Shown here in pieces: positions 49,846-58,654 of a stretch of 64,000 nt of DNA. The notes under the pieces were generated by a model. The model worked only from the letters and a program-made list of their open reading frames with translations. It made no database searches and was not told the DNA's origin. The translations under genes were made by a program, and so were the position numbers. Positions within the stretch are counted from its first letter, which is position 1. Every line of letters starts with the position of its first letter. The DNA comes from Amycolatopsis xylanica (lineage in GTDB: Bacteria; Actinomycetota; Actinomycetes; Mycobacteriales; Pseudonocardiaceae): NCBI RefSeq assembly GCF_900107045.1, contig NZ_FNON01000001.1, forward strand, positions 1,612,001-1,676,000, read 5' to 3'.

Positions 49846-51785
49846 GACGCGGTCAGCGAGCGGACGGGCCGCCGGGCGGCGGCGAGCAGACCGGCCCTGG
49901 CGATGGCATCGGCGTCGGCGATGATCACCGAGTTCACGCCCGGCCGGATCCCGGCGGCGGTCACCCAGTGCACCGTCTCGGTCGGCACGCCGAACGCGAA
50001 CCGGCGCGGATGGGCCAGGCCGTGGCTGTCCACCAGGTGATACGGACGGCCGGTCACCGCGACCCCGCCGGTCCGGTACCAGCCGCCGCCCTTGGTGGGT
50101 ATCCGATGCGTGGTGCACGCGCCGCGCGCGTACAGCGCCGCGAGCAGCGGATCCTTGGTGGCGCGCAGATCCGGCTCCGGTAGCCGCGCCTCGATCAGCA
50201 CCGCCGCCATGTGCTCCCCCGGCACGCCGGCCGAGCGGGCGACGAACGCGCCGTCGCCGCACTCCACCCGCAGGCCGGGACCGGTCACCGTGACCAGCCC
50301 GGCTTCGATCAGCGCGATCAGCTGCTCGATCCGCTCGGCGGGCGGGCCGATCGACAGGAACGCGTTCAACGGCGTGTACCAACCCTGCAGGTCGTCGCGG
50401 TACGAGTCACCGCTGAGCCTGCCGTGGTCGACCACCAGCCTGATCTCGTTGCGCAGGTCCCGCAGCACGTCCAGCGCGGCCTTGACCGGGCCCGTGACGT
50501 TGCCCTGTTTGGCCGCGCGCACGTCTTCGCGCAGATACTCCAGCAGCCAGGCTCGATGCTCGGCCGCGCTCGCGAACCGCTCGGCGCCCGGACGCGCGAT
50601 GCGTGCCCAGTCCCACCGGTCGCACTCGCGGACGCCGAACCGGGACAGCAGCGCGTTCTCGTCGGGATCCGGCCACGCGGCGAGCGGATTTCCCCGGCGC
50701 CGCACCGGAAGCGCGGAGAACTCGCGCAGGAACCGGACGGCGTCGCAGGAACACGCCCGCGCGGTGATCACGGCCTGGTAATAGACGGCCTTGACCTCGC
50801 GGTCGATCAGCGGCCAGAGGTCGGCGGCGAAGTCGACCGGCGAGCCCCGGTCGGCGCGGGCCCGCAGTGCCGCGATCACCGCCTCGGTCAGGAACAGCGG
50901 GACATGCCTGCCGAACGCGCCCTTCTGGTTCTCGCCCCGCGCGTGATACGGCACGCCGCGCCGCGACCCGGTGATCAGCACCGGCTCGCGCCCGGAGGCC
51001 TGATACGTCAGCCGCCCGTCGCGTCCCCTGACGAACTCACCGCCGCGCCCGGTGGTGAACAACGCCAGGTAGTCGAAGAAGTTGAGGCCCATTCCCCGCA
51101 GCACGACCGGCTCGCCGGGGCCGATCGCGCTCAGGTCCGCGTCGGCCGGATTGGCGGGCGGCAGATAGGTCAGGCCGTGACGCGCCGCGTGCGCGGACAG
51201 CCGGGTCTCCTCCTCGGTCAACTCCGACGCCGTGTGTCCCAGCGCCAGCACCACGGCGTCGAGGTCGTGCAGCCGTTCCCCGTCCGCGAGCACGACCAGC
51301 TGCCGTCCGCCCGGTTCGTCGGCGACGTCGACCGCGCGCACCGGGTGCGTCACGATGCGGACTCCCGCGGGCACGGTCTTGACCAGCCGGTCCAGCACCC
51401 AGGTCAGGTACTGGCCATAGAACGCGCGTGACGGGTACGAGTCCGGCCCGAGCCTGCGCGCCTCTTCCTGCAAATGCTGGGGCATGCGGTCGAACGGGCC
51501 GAGCAGCGAGCTGAACTGGGCCCACTCGTACAGGCTCGGTCCCGGCACGATCGGGCCGTCGCACTCGACGGACGCGTCGCCGAACAGCGTCACCTGCGAG
51601 GTGACCGTGTTCATCAGCAGGTCGGGATGCTGGCCGGTGCGCCACACCTGGCCGCCGTGCCCGATCGACGGGTCGACCAGGTGGATCACCAGCTCGTCGG
51701 TCAGCAGCCCGGAAGCGTTGGCGCACAAGCGTTCCAGCACCGAGAGCCCGCGCGGGCCGAGCCCGATGACGCAGATGGCGCTCAT
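49842..51785 (-). CDS. FAD/NAD(P)-binding oxygenase (nitrosuccinate-synthase candidate, CreE-like)
   Basis: The 647-residue flavoprotein begins with a Rossmann motif (ICVIGLGPRGLSVLERL, residues 4-20) and has PILVNP-like lobes with DLLMNTVTSQVTLFGDAS and VVLALGHTASELTEEE. It belongs to the large FAD_NAD_binding_9-type family that includes the CreE/FzmM oxidases, which oxidise aspartate to nitrosuccinate. Joined to the CreD-like lyase gene by ATGA, it would supply nitrite for N-N bond or diazo chemistry. Alternative roles in the same flavoprotein family cannot be ruled out by sequence alone. Confidence 0.75.
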   Translation of the reverse strand: MSAICVIGLGPRGLSVLERLCANASGLLTDELVIHLVDPSIGHGGQVWRTGQHPDLLMNTVTSQVTLFGDASVECDGPIVPGPSLYEWAQFSSLLGPFDRMPQHLQEEARRLGPDSYPSRAFYGQYLTWVLDRLVKTVPAGVRIVTHPVRAVDVADEPGGRQLVVLADGERLHDLDAVVLALGHTASELTEEETRLSAHAARHGLTYLPPANPADADLSAIGPGEPVVLRGMGLNFFDYLALFTTGRGGEFVRGRDGRLTYQASGREPVLITGSRRGVPYHARGENQKGAFGRHVPLFLTEAVIAALRARADRGSPVDFAADLWPLIDREVKAVYYQAVITARACSCDAVRFLREFSALPVRRRGNPLAAWPDPDENALLSRFGVRECDRWDWARIARPGAERFASAAEHRAWLLEYLREDVRAAKQGNVTGPVKAALDVLRDLRNEIRLVVDHGRLSGDSYRDDLQGWYTPLNAFLSIGPPAERIEQLIALIEAGLVTVTGPGLRVECGDGAFVARSAGVPGEHMAAVLIEARLPEPDLRATKDPLLAALYARGACTTHRIPTKGGGWYRTGGVAVTGRPYHLVDSHGLAHPRRFAFGVPTETVHWVTAAGIRPGVNSVIIADADAIARAGLLAAARRPVRSLTAS

Positions 51786-53029
51786 GGCCGCCGCCGCGCG
51801 CACAGTGCCGCCATGGCCGCGACGACCTCGTCGGCCTGGTCCCCGTTCAGCCGGGGATCGCAGGCCGTCCGGTACCGCAGCGGCAGGTCGGCCTCGACGA
51901 CCGGATCACGCCCGCCGACGCACTCCGTCACGTCCTCCGGCGTGGCCTCCAGGTGCAGGCCGCCCGGCCAGCCGCCGGCGCCGCGCACGGCGGCGGTGAA
52001 CCCGGCCAGCTCGGCGAGGACATCGCCGATCCGCCTGGTCTTGAGCGGACCGGCGGCGCGGGTGTTGCCGTGCATCGGGTCGGACATCCAGACGACGGGG
52101 TGCCCGCTCGCGGCGACGGCGCGGACCAGCTCCGGCAGCCGCTCCCCCACCACGCCCGCGCCCATCCGCGCGATCAGCACCAGGCGGCCGGGCTGACGGT
52201 CCGGATCGAGCCGCGCGCACAGCTCTTCGAGCCGCCCGGGCGTGCAGCCGGGCCCGACCTTCAGCCCGACCGGATTGGCGACCCCGGCGAGGAAGCGCAC
52301 GTGCGCGCCGTCCGGCTCGCACGTGCGCGCGCCGATCCACGGCAGGTGGGTGGACGTCAGCAGCCAAGCGCCGGTCTCCTCGTCGAAGCGGACCATGGGC
52401 TCCTCGTAGTCGAGCACGAGTGCCTCGTGACTCGTCCACACCGCGGGCGTTTCGGAGCCCCATCGCCCGGACAACGCGAGCCCCGCCGCGGCGAGCTCGC
52501 GCAGGATTCCGAATACTTCGGCGGAGTGCTGATACGCCAGCCGCATCCGGGCCGGGTCCGGGGTCCGCGCGGCGGCGGTCGGTTCCCTGCCGTTGACGAT
52601 CTCGCCGCGGAACGAAGGCAGCACCTGGTCACCGACCCGTTCGGTCGGCGAGGACCGCGGCTTGCCGTACTGGCCGGCGATCCGGCCGATCGGCACGACC
52701 GGCACCTTGAGCTCGTCGTGCAGCCGTTTCGCGGCGTCGTGCAGCAGCCGCACCTTCGCGGCCGTGCCCACGAAATCCGGGGCGGCGAAGGTTTCCGCGC
52801 AGTCGCCCGCCTGCACGACGAACCCGCCGGCGTGCGCGACCCGGCAGAGCGCGCGCCGCAGCGCGTACACCTCGGGCGCGGTGACCAGCGGCGGCAGCGC
52901 GGCCAGCTCGGCGCCGACCCGGCGGACGTGGTCCTCGTCCGGCCAGTCCGGCTGCTGCGCGGCCGGGAACTCGCGCCAAGACGCGGGAGTCCACTGTGTA
53001 CTCTCACGCGCTCGCAGATCTTGGATCAT
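51782..53029 (-). CDS. Class II 3-deoxy-D-arabino-heptulosonate 7-phosphate synthase
   Basis: The 415-residue protein is a plant-type (class II) DAHP synthase. Signatures include GGFVVQAGDCAETF (about 88-101), PVVPIGRIAGQYGKPRS, MRLAYQHSAEVF and the late HLEATPEDVTECVGG. It condenses phosphoenolpyruvate and erythrose 4-phosphate and would feed extra chorismate to the fused anthranilate synthase encoded in the same operon. A second, pathway-dedicated copy is common in aromatic biosynthetic clusters. Its start overlaps the phosphopantetheinyl transferase stop (ATGA). Confidence 0.93.
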   Translation of the reverse strand: MIQDLRARESTQWTPASWREFPAAQQPDWPDEDHVRRVGAELAALPPLVTAPEVYALRRALCRVAHAGGFVVQAGDCAETFAAPDFVGTAAKVRLLHDAAKRLHDELKVPVVPIGRIAGQYGKPRSSPTERVGDQVLPSFRGEIVNGREPTAAARTPDPARMRLAYQHSAEVFGILRELAAAGLALSGRWGSETPAVWTSHEALVLDYEEPMVRFDEETGAWLLTSTHLPWIGARTCEPDGAHVRFLAGVANPVGLKVGPGCTPGRLEELCARLDPDRQPGRLVLIARMGAGVVGERLPELVRAVAASGHPVVWMSDPMHGNTRAAGPLKTRRIGDVLAELAGFTAAVRGAGGWPGGLHLEATPEDVTECVGGRDPVVEADLPLRYRTACDPRLNGDQADEVVAAMAALCARRRP

Positions 53030-53658
53030 CGGTCCCCCGCATCGGAAAGAGTCGAATGGAGTGCGGTCCAGGCGAGCACCGCGGTGCCATAGCGGCGGAC
53101 GCGCACCGGCAGTGCCAGCCCCGGCCTGGTCCGGATGAAGGCGGTGAACCCGGCCTCGCCGGGGCACAGCATGATGTCCTTGAGCCGCTGCAGCTCGCCG
53201 CCGTCCAGCAGCGCGGCGGCCTTGAAAACGGCTTCCTTGGCCGAAAACGCCTCGGCCAGCAGGTCGTCCGCGAAGACCCAGTCCAGTTCGGACGGTCCGA
53301 GCACGTAGCGCGCGGCGGCCGGTGGCAGCGGGACCGTCTCGAAGTCGACGCCCACCGTCGCGAACCGAGCGCGCGGTCCGGCCAGTGCGACCGCCCGCCC
53401 GCCGGAGTGGCTGATCGACGCGACCACCCCGTCCGGCAGGCGCGGCTTGCGCCCGTCGAAACCGATCGGCCCGGCGCTGACCCCGATCTCGGTCAGCGCC
53501 GAGCGCAGCGCGGCCCTGCCGAGCAGGAAGTCGCCGCGGCGGGCGGACGGCAGCGTCGCGGCCAACTCGACCTCGCCAGGATGAGCAGCCGAATCGGTTG
53601 CGGTGAAACAGAATCCGGCACCATCCACCCGAGGCGCCGCCAGGTCGAGCGTCAGCAT
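53026..53658 (-). CDS. 4'-phosphopantetheinyl transferase (Sfp-type)
   Basis: The 210-residue enzyme shows the Mg-binding and CoA-binding motifs VGVDFE (about 113-118) and FSAKEAVFKAA (about 146-156), after SISHSGGRAVAL. It transfers phosphopantetheine to carrier-protein serines, very likely those at 61210 and 62471 and the ACP of the KS-ACP-AONS fusion. GGGAGG lies 6 nt before the ATG. The length is slightly under that of typical Sfp. Confidence 0.92.
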   Translation of the reverse strand: MLTLDLAAPRVDGAGFCFTATDSAAHPGEVELAATLPSARRGDFLLGRAALRSALTEIGVSAGPIGFDGRKPRLPDGVVASISHSGGRAVALAGPRARFATVGVDFETVPLPPAAARYVLGPSELDWVFADDLLAEAFSAKEAVFKAAALLDGGELQRLKDIMLCPGEAGFTAFIRTRPGLALPVRVRRYGTAVLAWTALHSTLSDAGDR

Positions 53659-54830
53659 GGCGGCCCTCCCAGGTACAGGTAACCGGCTTCGTCGACATGG
53701 CCGAAGTCGCCGGTGCGCACCCAGCCGTCGAGCGTCGCCTCGGCCGTGGCCGCCGGGTCGTTCCAGTACCCGCGCATCGCGCCGTCACCGCGCACGCACA
53801 GCTCACCGGCGGATCCCGGCGGCAGCGTGACGCCGTCGGCGTCCACGAAGCGTGCCGACATGCCGGGGATGACCCGGCCGACCGGCAAGGCCTCGGGCAG
53901 CGGCGGCGCGAACGCGTCGACGACCGGGTGCTCGGACGGCCCGAGCGTGGCGACCGGGCCGCCCGCCTCGGCCGTGCCGTACACCTGCCGGAACCGGCCG
54001 TGGAACCTGGTCGCCACCTGCCGATACACCTCGACAGGCATGGGCGCCCCGCCGTAGACGACCTCGCTCAGCCTCGGCAGCGTGCCGTCGTGGAACGCGC
54101 CCGCGTGCAGCAGCTCGGTCAGCTGCCGCGGCGTCAGCCAGACGTGCGTCGCCGAGTGCTCGGCGAGCTTGGTGATCACCTGGTCCGCGTCGGCGCCGCC
54201 CGCCAGCACGAGCGTCGCACCCGCCGCGAGGTACGCCAGGCTCAGCACCACACTGCCATGCGAGAGCGGGCGGCAGCTGGCGAACACCATCGCCTTCGAC
54301 GGCTCGGCGACCGCCAACCAGCCGAGCGCTATGTCCTTAATGGACCGATGATCGACGACCACGCCCTTCGCGTGCACCGAGCCGTACAGGATCGCGGCGA
54401 GGTCGTCGGCCGCAACCTCGGGCAGCGTCCCGTCATGGCTCAGCTCGGCGAGTTCGCCGAACAGCGGATCCTCGAACGCGAGCCGGAACGCCGGGCCGGA
54501 CTCGCCGATCCCGGCGAGCAGCGCCTGCTCGCCGAGCACCGCGGCGAGCTGCGCTTTCCTTGCCGCCGCGGCGAATTCGCCTGCGGTCAGCGGCACGACC
54601 ACCGCGCCGAGCCTGCCGAGCGCGAAGTACGCCTCCACGACCTCGGCACGATCACCGGAGAGCACGGCGACCCGGTCACCGCGCCGCACCCCGCACTTGG
54701 CCAGCCCGCCCGCGAGGTTGTGCACGCGACGGGCGAGTTCACGCCAGGTCACCCGGCGGTCGTCGTCGATGACGGCGACGCGGCCGGGGAAGCACTGCTC
54801 GTTACGCGCCAGCAGTTGTGTGAGCCACAT
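53652..54830 (-). CDS. Truncated, degenerate acyl-adenylation-like protein
   Basis: The 392-residue protein follows the N-terminal domain of an acyl-CoA/acyl-ACP ligase from MWLTQLLARN onward, and it is paralogous to the 489-residue ligase at 59769. The phosphate-binding loop, TSATTGKPKG in the paralogue, reads YGSVHAKG here, without the usual Ser/Thr/Gly run. The protein ends soon after the A8-like YLYLGG, so the whole C-terminal subdomain with the catalytic Lys is absent. ATP-dependent ligation therefore looks unlikely, but the gene is intact, coupled to its neighbours, and has a normal ribosome-binding site, so a binding or scaffold role is possible. Confidence 0.8.
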   Translation of the reverse strand: MWLTQLLARNEQCFPGRVAVIDDDRRVTWRELARRVHNLAGGLAKCGVRRGDRVAVLSGDRAEVVEAYFALGRLGAVVVPLTAGEFAAAARKAQLAAVLGEQALLAGIGESGPAFRLAFEDPLFGELAELSHDGTLPEVAADDLAAILYGSVHAKGVVVDHRSIKDIALGWLAVAEPSKAMVFASCRPLSHGSVVLSLAYLAAGATLVLAGGADADQVITKLAEHSATHVWLTPRQLTELLHAGAFHDGTLPRLSEVVYGGAPMPVEVYRQVATRFHGRFRQVYGTAEAGGPVATLGPSEHPVVDAFAPPLPEALPVGRVIPGMSARFVDADGVTLPPGSAGELCVRGDGAMRGYWNDPAATAEATLDGWVRTGDFGHVDEAGYLYLGGPPC

Positions 54831-57021
54831 GGACGCCCCCTTGTCCCCAGGCGCTGTCCCCGGCCAGCCGGGTGAGCGCGTTCGCGATGATCGAGTGCCC
54901 CCGGCCCGCCTGCTGCGTCAAGATCGACTCCGGGTGGAACTGCACGGCCGCGATCGGCAGCGACCGGTGCTCGACGGCCATGACGAGCCCGTCGCCGGTC
55001 CGTGCGGTGACCTCCAGGCAGCCGGGCAGGCTGACGTCGTCGGCGTGCAGCGAGTGATAGCGGCCCGCTTCGAAGGTGCGGGGCAGCCCGTGGAAGAGGC
55101 CGTCCCGGCCGCCGGTCAGCTCGATCCTGGCCGGCTTGCCGTGCGCGGGAGCGGGCAGTTCGGCGAGGTCACCGCCGAAGTACTCGACGATTCCCTGTAA
55201 CCCCAGGCAAACCCCGAACACCGGGATGCGCCGGATCAGCGCCTCCGACAGCACGCCGTCGATCTCGAAATCGGCGGGCCTGCCCGGTCCCGGCGAGAGC
55301 ACGAGCAGGTCGGGTTCGAGTTCGTCGAGCAGCTCGGCGCCGAAGCCGTGCCGGTAGGTGATGACCTCGGCGCCCGCCTGCCGGAAATAGTCGGCGAGCG
55401 TCTGCACGAACGAGTCCTCGTGGTCGACGAGCAGCACCAGCTGCCTGCTCTCGGCCTTCACCGGGAACTCGAGCACCTCGGCTTCGACGTCCTCGCGCTC
55501 GACGGCGTCGAGCAGCGCGAGCGCCTTGAGCTCGGTTTCGCGTTCCTCGGCGTCCGGCTCGGAGTCGTGCAGCAGGGTCGCGCCCGCCCGGATGGTCGCG
55601 ACGCCGTCGCGCAGCTGGATCGTGCGCAGGGTGAGCGCGGTCTCCAGCGTCCCGTCGAAGCAGATCCGGCCGAAAGCGCCGCCGTACCAGCGCCGCTGGC
55701 TGCGCTCGTGCTCTTCGATGAACGCGATCGCCGCATGTTTCGGCGCGCCGGTGACGGTGACCGCCCACGCGTGGGTGAGGAACGCGTCCAGCGCGTCACG
55801 GTCGGGCTTGAGCGTGCCCGCCACGTGGTCCGAAGTGTGGATCAGCGTCGAATACATTTCGATCTGCCGCCGCTTGAGCACCCGCACGCTGCCCGGCTCG
55901 CACACCCGCGCCTTGTCGTTGCGGTCGACGTCGGTGCACATGGTCAGCTCCGACTCCTCCTTGGCGGAGTTGAGCAGCAGCTTGATCCGGTCGGCGTCCT
56001 CGAGCGCGTCCCGGCCACGCGCGATGGTCCCCGAGATCGGGCAGCTCTCGACCTGCCCGTGGCGGTCCACCCGCACGTACATCTCCGGCGACGCGCTCAC
56101 CAGGTGCTCGCCGTCGCCGAGGTTCGCGAGCAGCCCGTACGGCGCGGGATTGCGCTCGCGCAGCCGCTCGAACATCCGCGACGGCTTCGCGGTCGCGGCC
56201 CGCCGGAAGCATTGGCCTGGCACGACTTCGAAAAGATCACCCGCCTTGAACTTGGCCTGCGCCAGCCGGACCAGGTCCGCGTACTCCCCTTCCGCGTGGT
56301 CGCGCGCCGACTCGGGCTCGCGTCCTGGCGAGAGCAGCAGCGTCTCGGTCTCGCGGCGCATGCCGGTGGTGCGGATCCCATCGATCTCGAACTCGTAGCT
56401 GTGCCGCACGGCCGTGCCGGCGGCCCGGTCGTGGACGTCGATCCGGTCGGGCAGGTGCAGCACCAGGTCGCGGTCGCCCGCCTCGCGGTCCTGGTGGCGC
56501 GGCACATCGTCGAACTGGAACACCAGGTCGTAGCCGAACGCGCCGTACAGCCCGAAGTACGGGTCGGCCGGACCGGCGAAGTACTCGACGAGCGCGCGCA
56601 GCGCGGTGAAGACGGTGTGCCGCCGGGTCCGCCGCTCCTCGCAGAGGTCCCGCGCCGGCTCCGGCACCACCCCGCGTACCGAGTCCTCGTCGCAGGCGAA
56701 CTCGTCGAGAATGCCGTGCCAGGCGACGATCACGGCACGCAACAGCAGGCGGCCTCGGTCGTTGAGCGCGGTGGCGGTGACCCGCCTGCCGCTGGCGGTG
56801 ATCTCCAGCGGCGGGTCGATGTACCCCACGTCGAGCGGGTGATAGCGGTCATCACCCGCGACGCCGCAGGTCATCACCATGCCACGGCGGCGGTCGAGCA
56901 CCCGGGGCAGCGAGACACGGACCGAGGAGATGGTGGTCTCCGCGGTCGTCCGGGTCACCAGGACACCGCCTGTGGTCAGCCAGCTGTCGCGGGCGGAACC
57001 AGGCGCGGGTCGGTGGAACAT
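54802..57021 (-). CDS. Fused anthranilate synthase (TrpE-TrpG)
   Basis: The 739-residue protein joins a chorismate-binding TrpE-like domain (about 1-500; GQVESCPISGTIARG, CTDVDRNDKARVCEPGSV, AVTVTGAPKHAA) to a class I glutamine amidotransferase (about 525-725). The latter has nucleophile Cys in FGVCLGLQGIVEYFG and His/Glu in VQFHPES. This is the fused TrpEG form that converts chorismate and glutamine to anthranilate. An ADIC synthase (PhzE-like) is less likely because the motifs follow the anthranilate clade. The ATG at 57021 has GGAGGGAG about 9 nt upstream. It overlaps the adenylation-like gene by 29 bp. Confidence 0.88.
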   Translation of the reverse strand: MFHRPAPGSARDSWLTTGGVLVTRTTAETTISSVRVSLPRVLDRRRGMVMTCGVAGDDRYHPLDVGYIDPPLEITASGRRVTATALNDRGRLLLRAVIVAWHGILDEFACDEDSVRGVVPEPARDLCEERRTRRHTVFTALRALVEYFAGPADPYFGLYGAFGYDLVFQFDDVPRHQDREAGDRDLVLHLPDRIDVHDRAAGTAVRHSYEFEIDGIRTTGMRRETETLLLSPGREPESARDHAEGEYADLVRLAQAKFKAGDLFEVVPGQCFRRAATAKPSRMFERLRERNPAPYGLLANLGDGEHLVSASPEMYVRVDRHGQVESCPISGTIARGRDALEDADRIKLLLNSAKEESELTMCTDVDRNDKARVCEPGSVRVLKRRQIEMYSTLIHTSDHVAGTLKPDRDALDAFLTHAWAVTVTGAPKHAAIAFIEEHERSQRRWYGGAFGRICFDGTLETALTLRTIQLRDGVATIRAGATLLHDSEPDAEERETELKALALLDAVEREDVEAEVLEFPVKAESRQLVLLVDHEDSFVQTLADYFRQAGAEVITYRHGFGAELLDELEPDLLVLSPGPGRPADFEIDGVLSEALIRRIPVFGVCLGLQGIVEYFGGDLAELPAPAHGKPARIELTGGRDGLFHGLPRTFEAGRYHSLHADDVSLPGCLEVTARTGDGLVMAVEHRSLPIAAVQFHPESILTQQAGRGHSIIANALTRLAGDSAWGQGGVHVAHTTAGA

Positions 57022-57049
57022 GAGCTTCTTCTCCCTCCACACGCGCCGG

Positions 57050-58183
57050 TCAGACCCCGAGCGACCGGCCGATGATTTCCTTCATGATTTCGTTGGTGCC
57101 GCCGTAAATGGGGTGCACCCGGTTGTCGACGAACGCCTTGGCCACCGGGAATTCCCGCATGAACCCGTAGCCGCCGTGCAATTGGACGCACCGGTCGAGC
57201 ACGGTCTTCTGCGTGTTCGTCGCCCACCATTTCGCCTTCGCGGCGGTGACCTCGTCGAGTTCACCGGCGTTGAGCGCGAGCACGCAGTTGTCGACGTAAT
57301 TACGCGCCACTTCGATCTCGGTCAGCATTTCCGCGAGTTCGAACCGCACGTGCTGGAACGAGCCGATCGGGCTGCCGAACGCGGTCCTGGTGCGGCAGTG
57401 CTCCAGGGTGTGCGCGAACGCGGTCTCCGCGCCGGCGACCGCGTAGGCGGCGATGCCCAGCCGTTCCTGCGGCAGATTGTCCGACAGCGCGAGGAAACCG
57501 CGGCCCGGCTTGCCGAGCAGGTTCGCCGCGGGCACCCGCACGTCGTCGAAGAACAGCTCCGCGGTGTCCTGCGCGGCCATCCCGATCTTGTCGAGCTTGC
57601 GCCCGCGCTCGAAGCCCGGCATCCCGCGTTCGACCACCAGCAGGCTGATCCCCCTGGACCCGGTCTTGGCGGCGACGATCACGAGATCGGCGTTGATCCC
57701 GTTGGTGATGAACGTCTTCGTCCCGGTGAGCACGTACTCGTCGCCGTCGCGCACCGCCGTGGTGCGCAGCGCCTGGACGTCACTGCCCGCGTCCGGCTCG
57801 GTCATCGCCAGCGCGGTGATCGTGTCCCCCGTGCAGAACCCGGGCAGCCAGCGGCGTTTCTGGTCGGCGTCGGCCAGCCGCAGCAGGTAGGGCGCGACCA
57901 CGTCGTTGTGGAGCGCGAACCCGATCCCGGTCGCGCCGACCCTGACGATCTCCTCCGACAGGATCATGTTGTACCGGAAATCGGCGACGCCGAGCCCGCC
58001 GTATTCCTCGGGCACGTCGAAACCGAGGAAACCCTGCTTTCCCGCCGCGCTCCACACCGCGCGGTCGACGATCCCGTTCTTCTCCCATTCCGCGTGGAAA
58101 GGCACTATCTCCCGTTCCACGAATTCACGGAACGCGAGCCGGAATTCCTCGTGCTCCCGTTCCAGGGCACAGCGAATACGCAT
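57050..58183 (-). CDS. Acyl-CoA dehydrogenase-like flavoprotein
   Basis: The 377-residue protein has the family signatures ALAMTEPDAGSDVQALRT (about 128-145) and QLHGGYGFMREFPV, with the catalytic Glu in GGTNEIMKEIIGRSLG near the end. It would oxidise an acyl thioester to the 2,3-enoyl form, perhaps on a carrier protein of this operon. ACP-bound substrates are known for this family in natural-product pathways. The ATG at 58183 follows a GGGGG run at a somewhat long distance of 11 nt. Confidence 0.92.
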   Translation of the reverse strand: MRIRCALEREHEEFRLAFREFVEREIVPFHAEWEKNGIVDRAVWSAAGKQGFLGFDVPEEYGGLGVADFRYNMILSEEIVRVGATGIGFALHNDVVAPYLLRLADADQKRRWLPGFCTGDTITALAMTEPDAGSDVQALRTTAVRDGDEYVLTGTKTFITNGINADLVIVAAKTGSRGISLLVVERGMPGFERGRKLDKIGMAAQDTAELFFDDVRVPAANLLGKPGRGFLALSDNLPQERLGIAAYAVAGAETAFAHTLEHCRTRTAFGSPIGSFQHVRFELAEMLTEIEVARNYVDNCVLALNAGELDEVTAAKAKWWATNTQKTVLDRCVQLHGGYGFMREFPVAKAFVDNRVHPIYGGTNEIMKEIIGRSLGV

Positions 58184-58213
58184 GACGAAAACTACCCCCA
58201 GTAAACGAGAAAG

Positions 58214-58654
58214 TTACGAGACCTTACGCAGGATCTGCTCGACCGACGCCGATCCGGTGCGGACGCCGTCCTGGTGGAACTCGATGTCCACATAGGCCTG
58301 ACGGCGCCCGAACCTCCGCACGGTCGCCTCCACCCGTGCGGGCCCCGGCCGCAGCGGCGCCCGGAACGAGATGGTGATCTCCGAGGTGAGGAACGTCAGC
58401 TCGTCCGGCAGTACAGTCATCATCACCAGCCCGGCGAAATGGTCGACGAGACAACCGATGTAGCCGCCGAACACCACGCCAGGGGTGAGCGTGACCTCGT
58501 CGGTCAGCTCGACCAGCGCGGTGAGCGAGCCGGGCGACCACTCGGTCGCGTCCGGCAGCAGCAGCCGCTCGACCACCGGCGGCGACGGGACCGTCCCGGC
58601 GATCAGCCCGTCGAGGTAACGCTGGGTCTTGGTGAGCTCGGCGACCGAGGTCAT
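58214..58654 (-). CDS. PaaI-like hotdog thioesterase
   Basis: The 146-residue hotdog protein carries VFGGYIGCLVDHFAGLVMMT, in which an Asp sits in the position of the PaaI catalytic acid. It may release or proofread acyl chains on the nearby carrier proteins. The start overlaps the diiron enzyme's stop (ATGA). Confidence 0.85.
   Translation of the reverse strand: MTSVAELTKTQRYLDGLIAGTVPSPPVVERLLLPDATEWSPGSLTALVELTDEVTLTPGVVFGGYIGCLVDHFAGLVMMTVLPDELTFLTSEITISFRAPLRPGPARVEATVRRFGRRQAYVDIEFHQDGVRTGSASVEQILRKVS

Noticed and set aside
54802-57021. PhzE-type ADIC synthase instead of anthranilate synthase.
   Set aside because: The CTDVDRND and C-terminal motifs follow the fused TrpEG clade, and no isochorismatase or phenazine gene is present. 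Direct comparison would be decisive.
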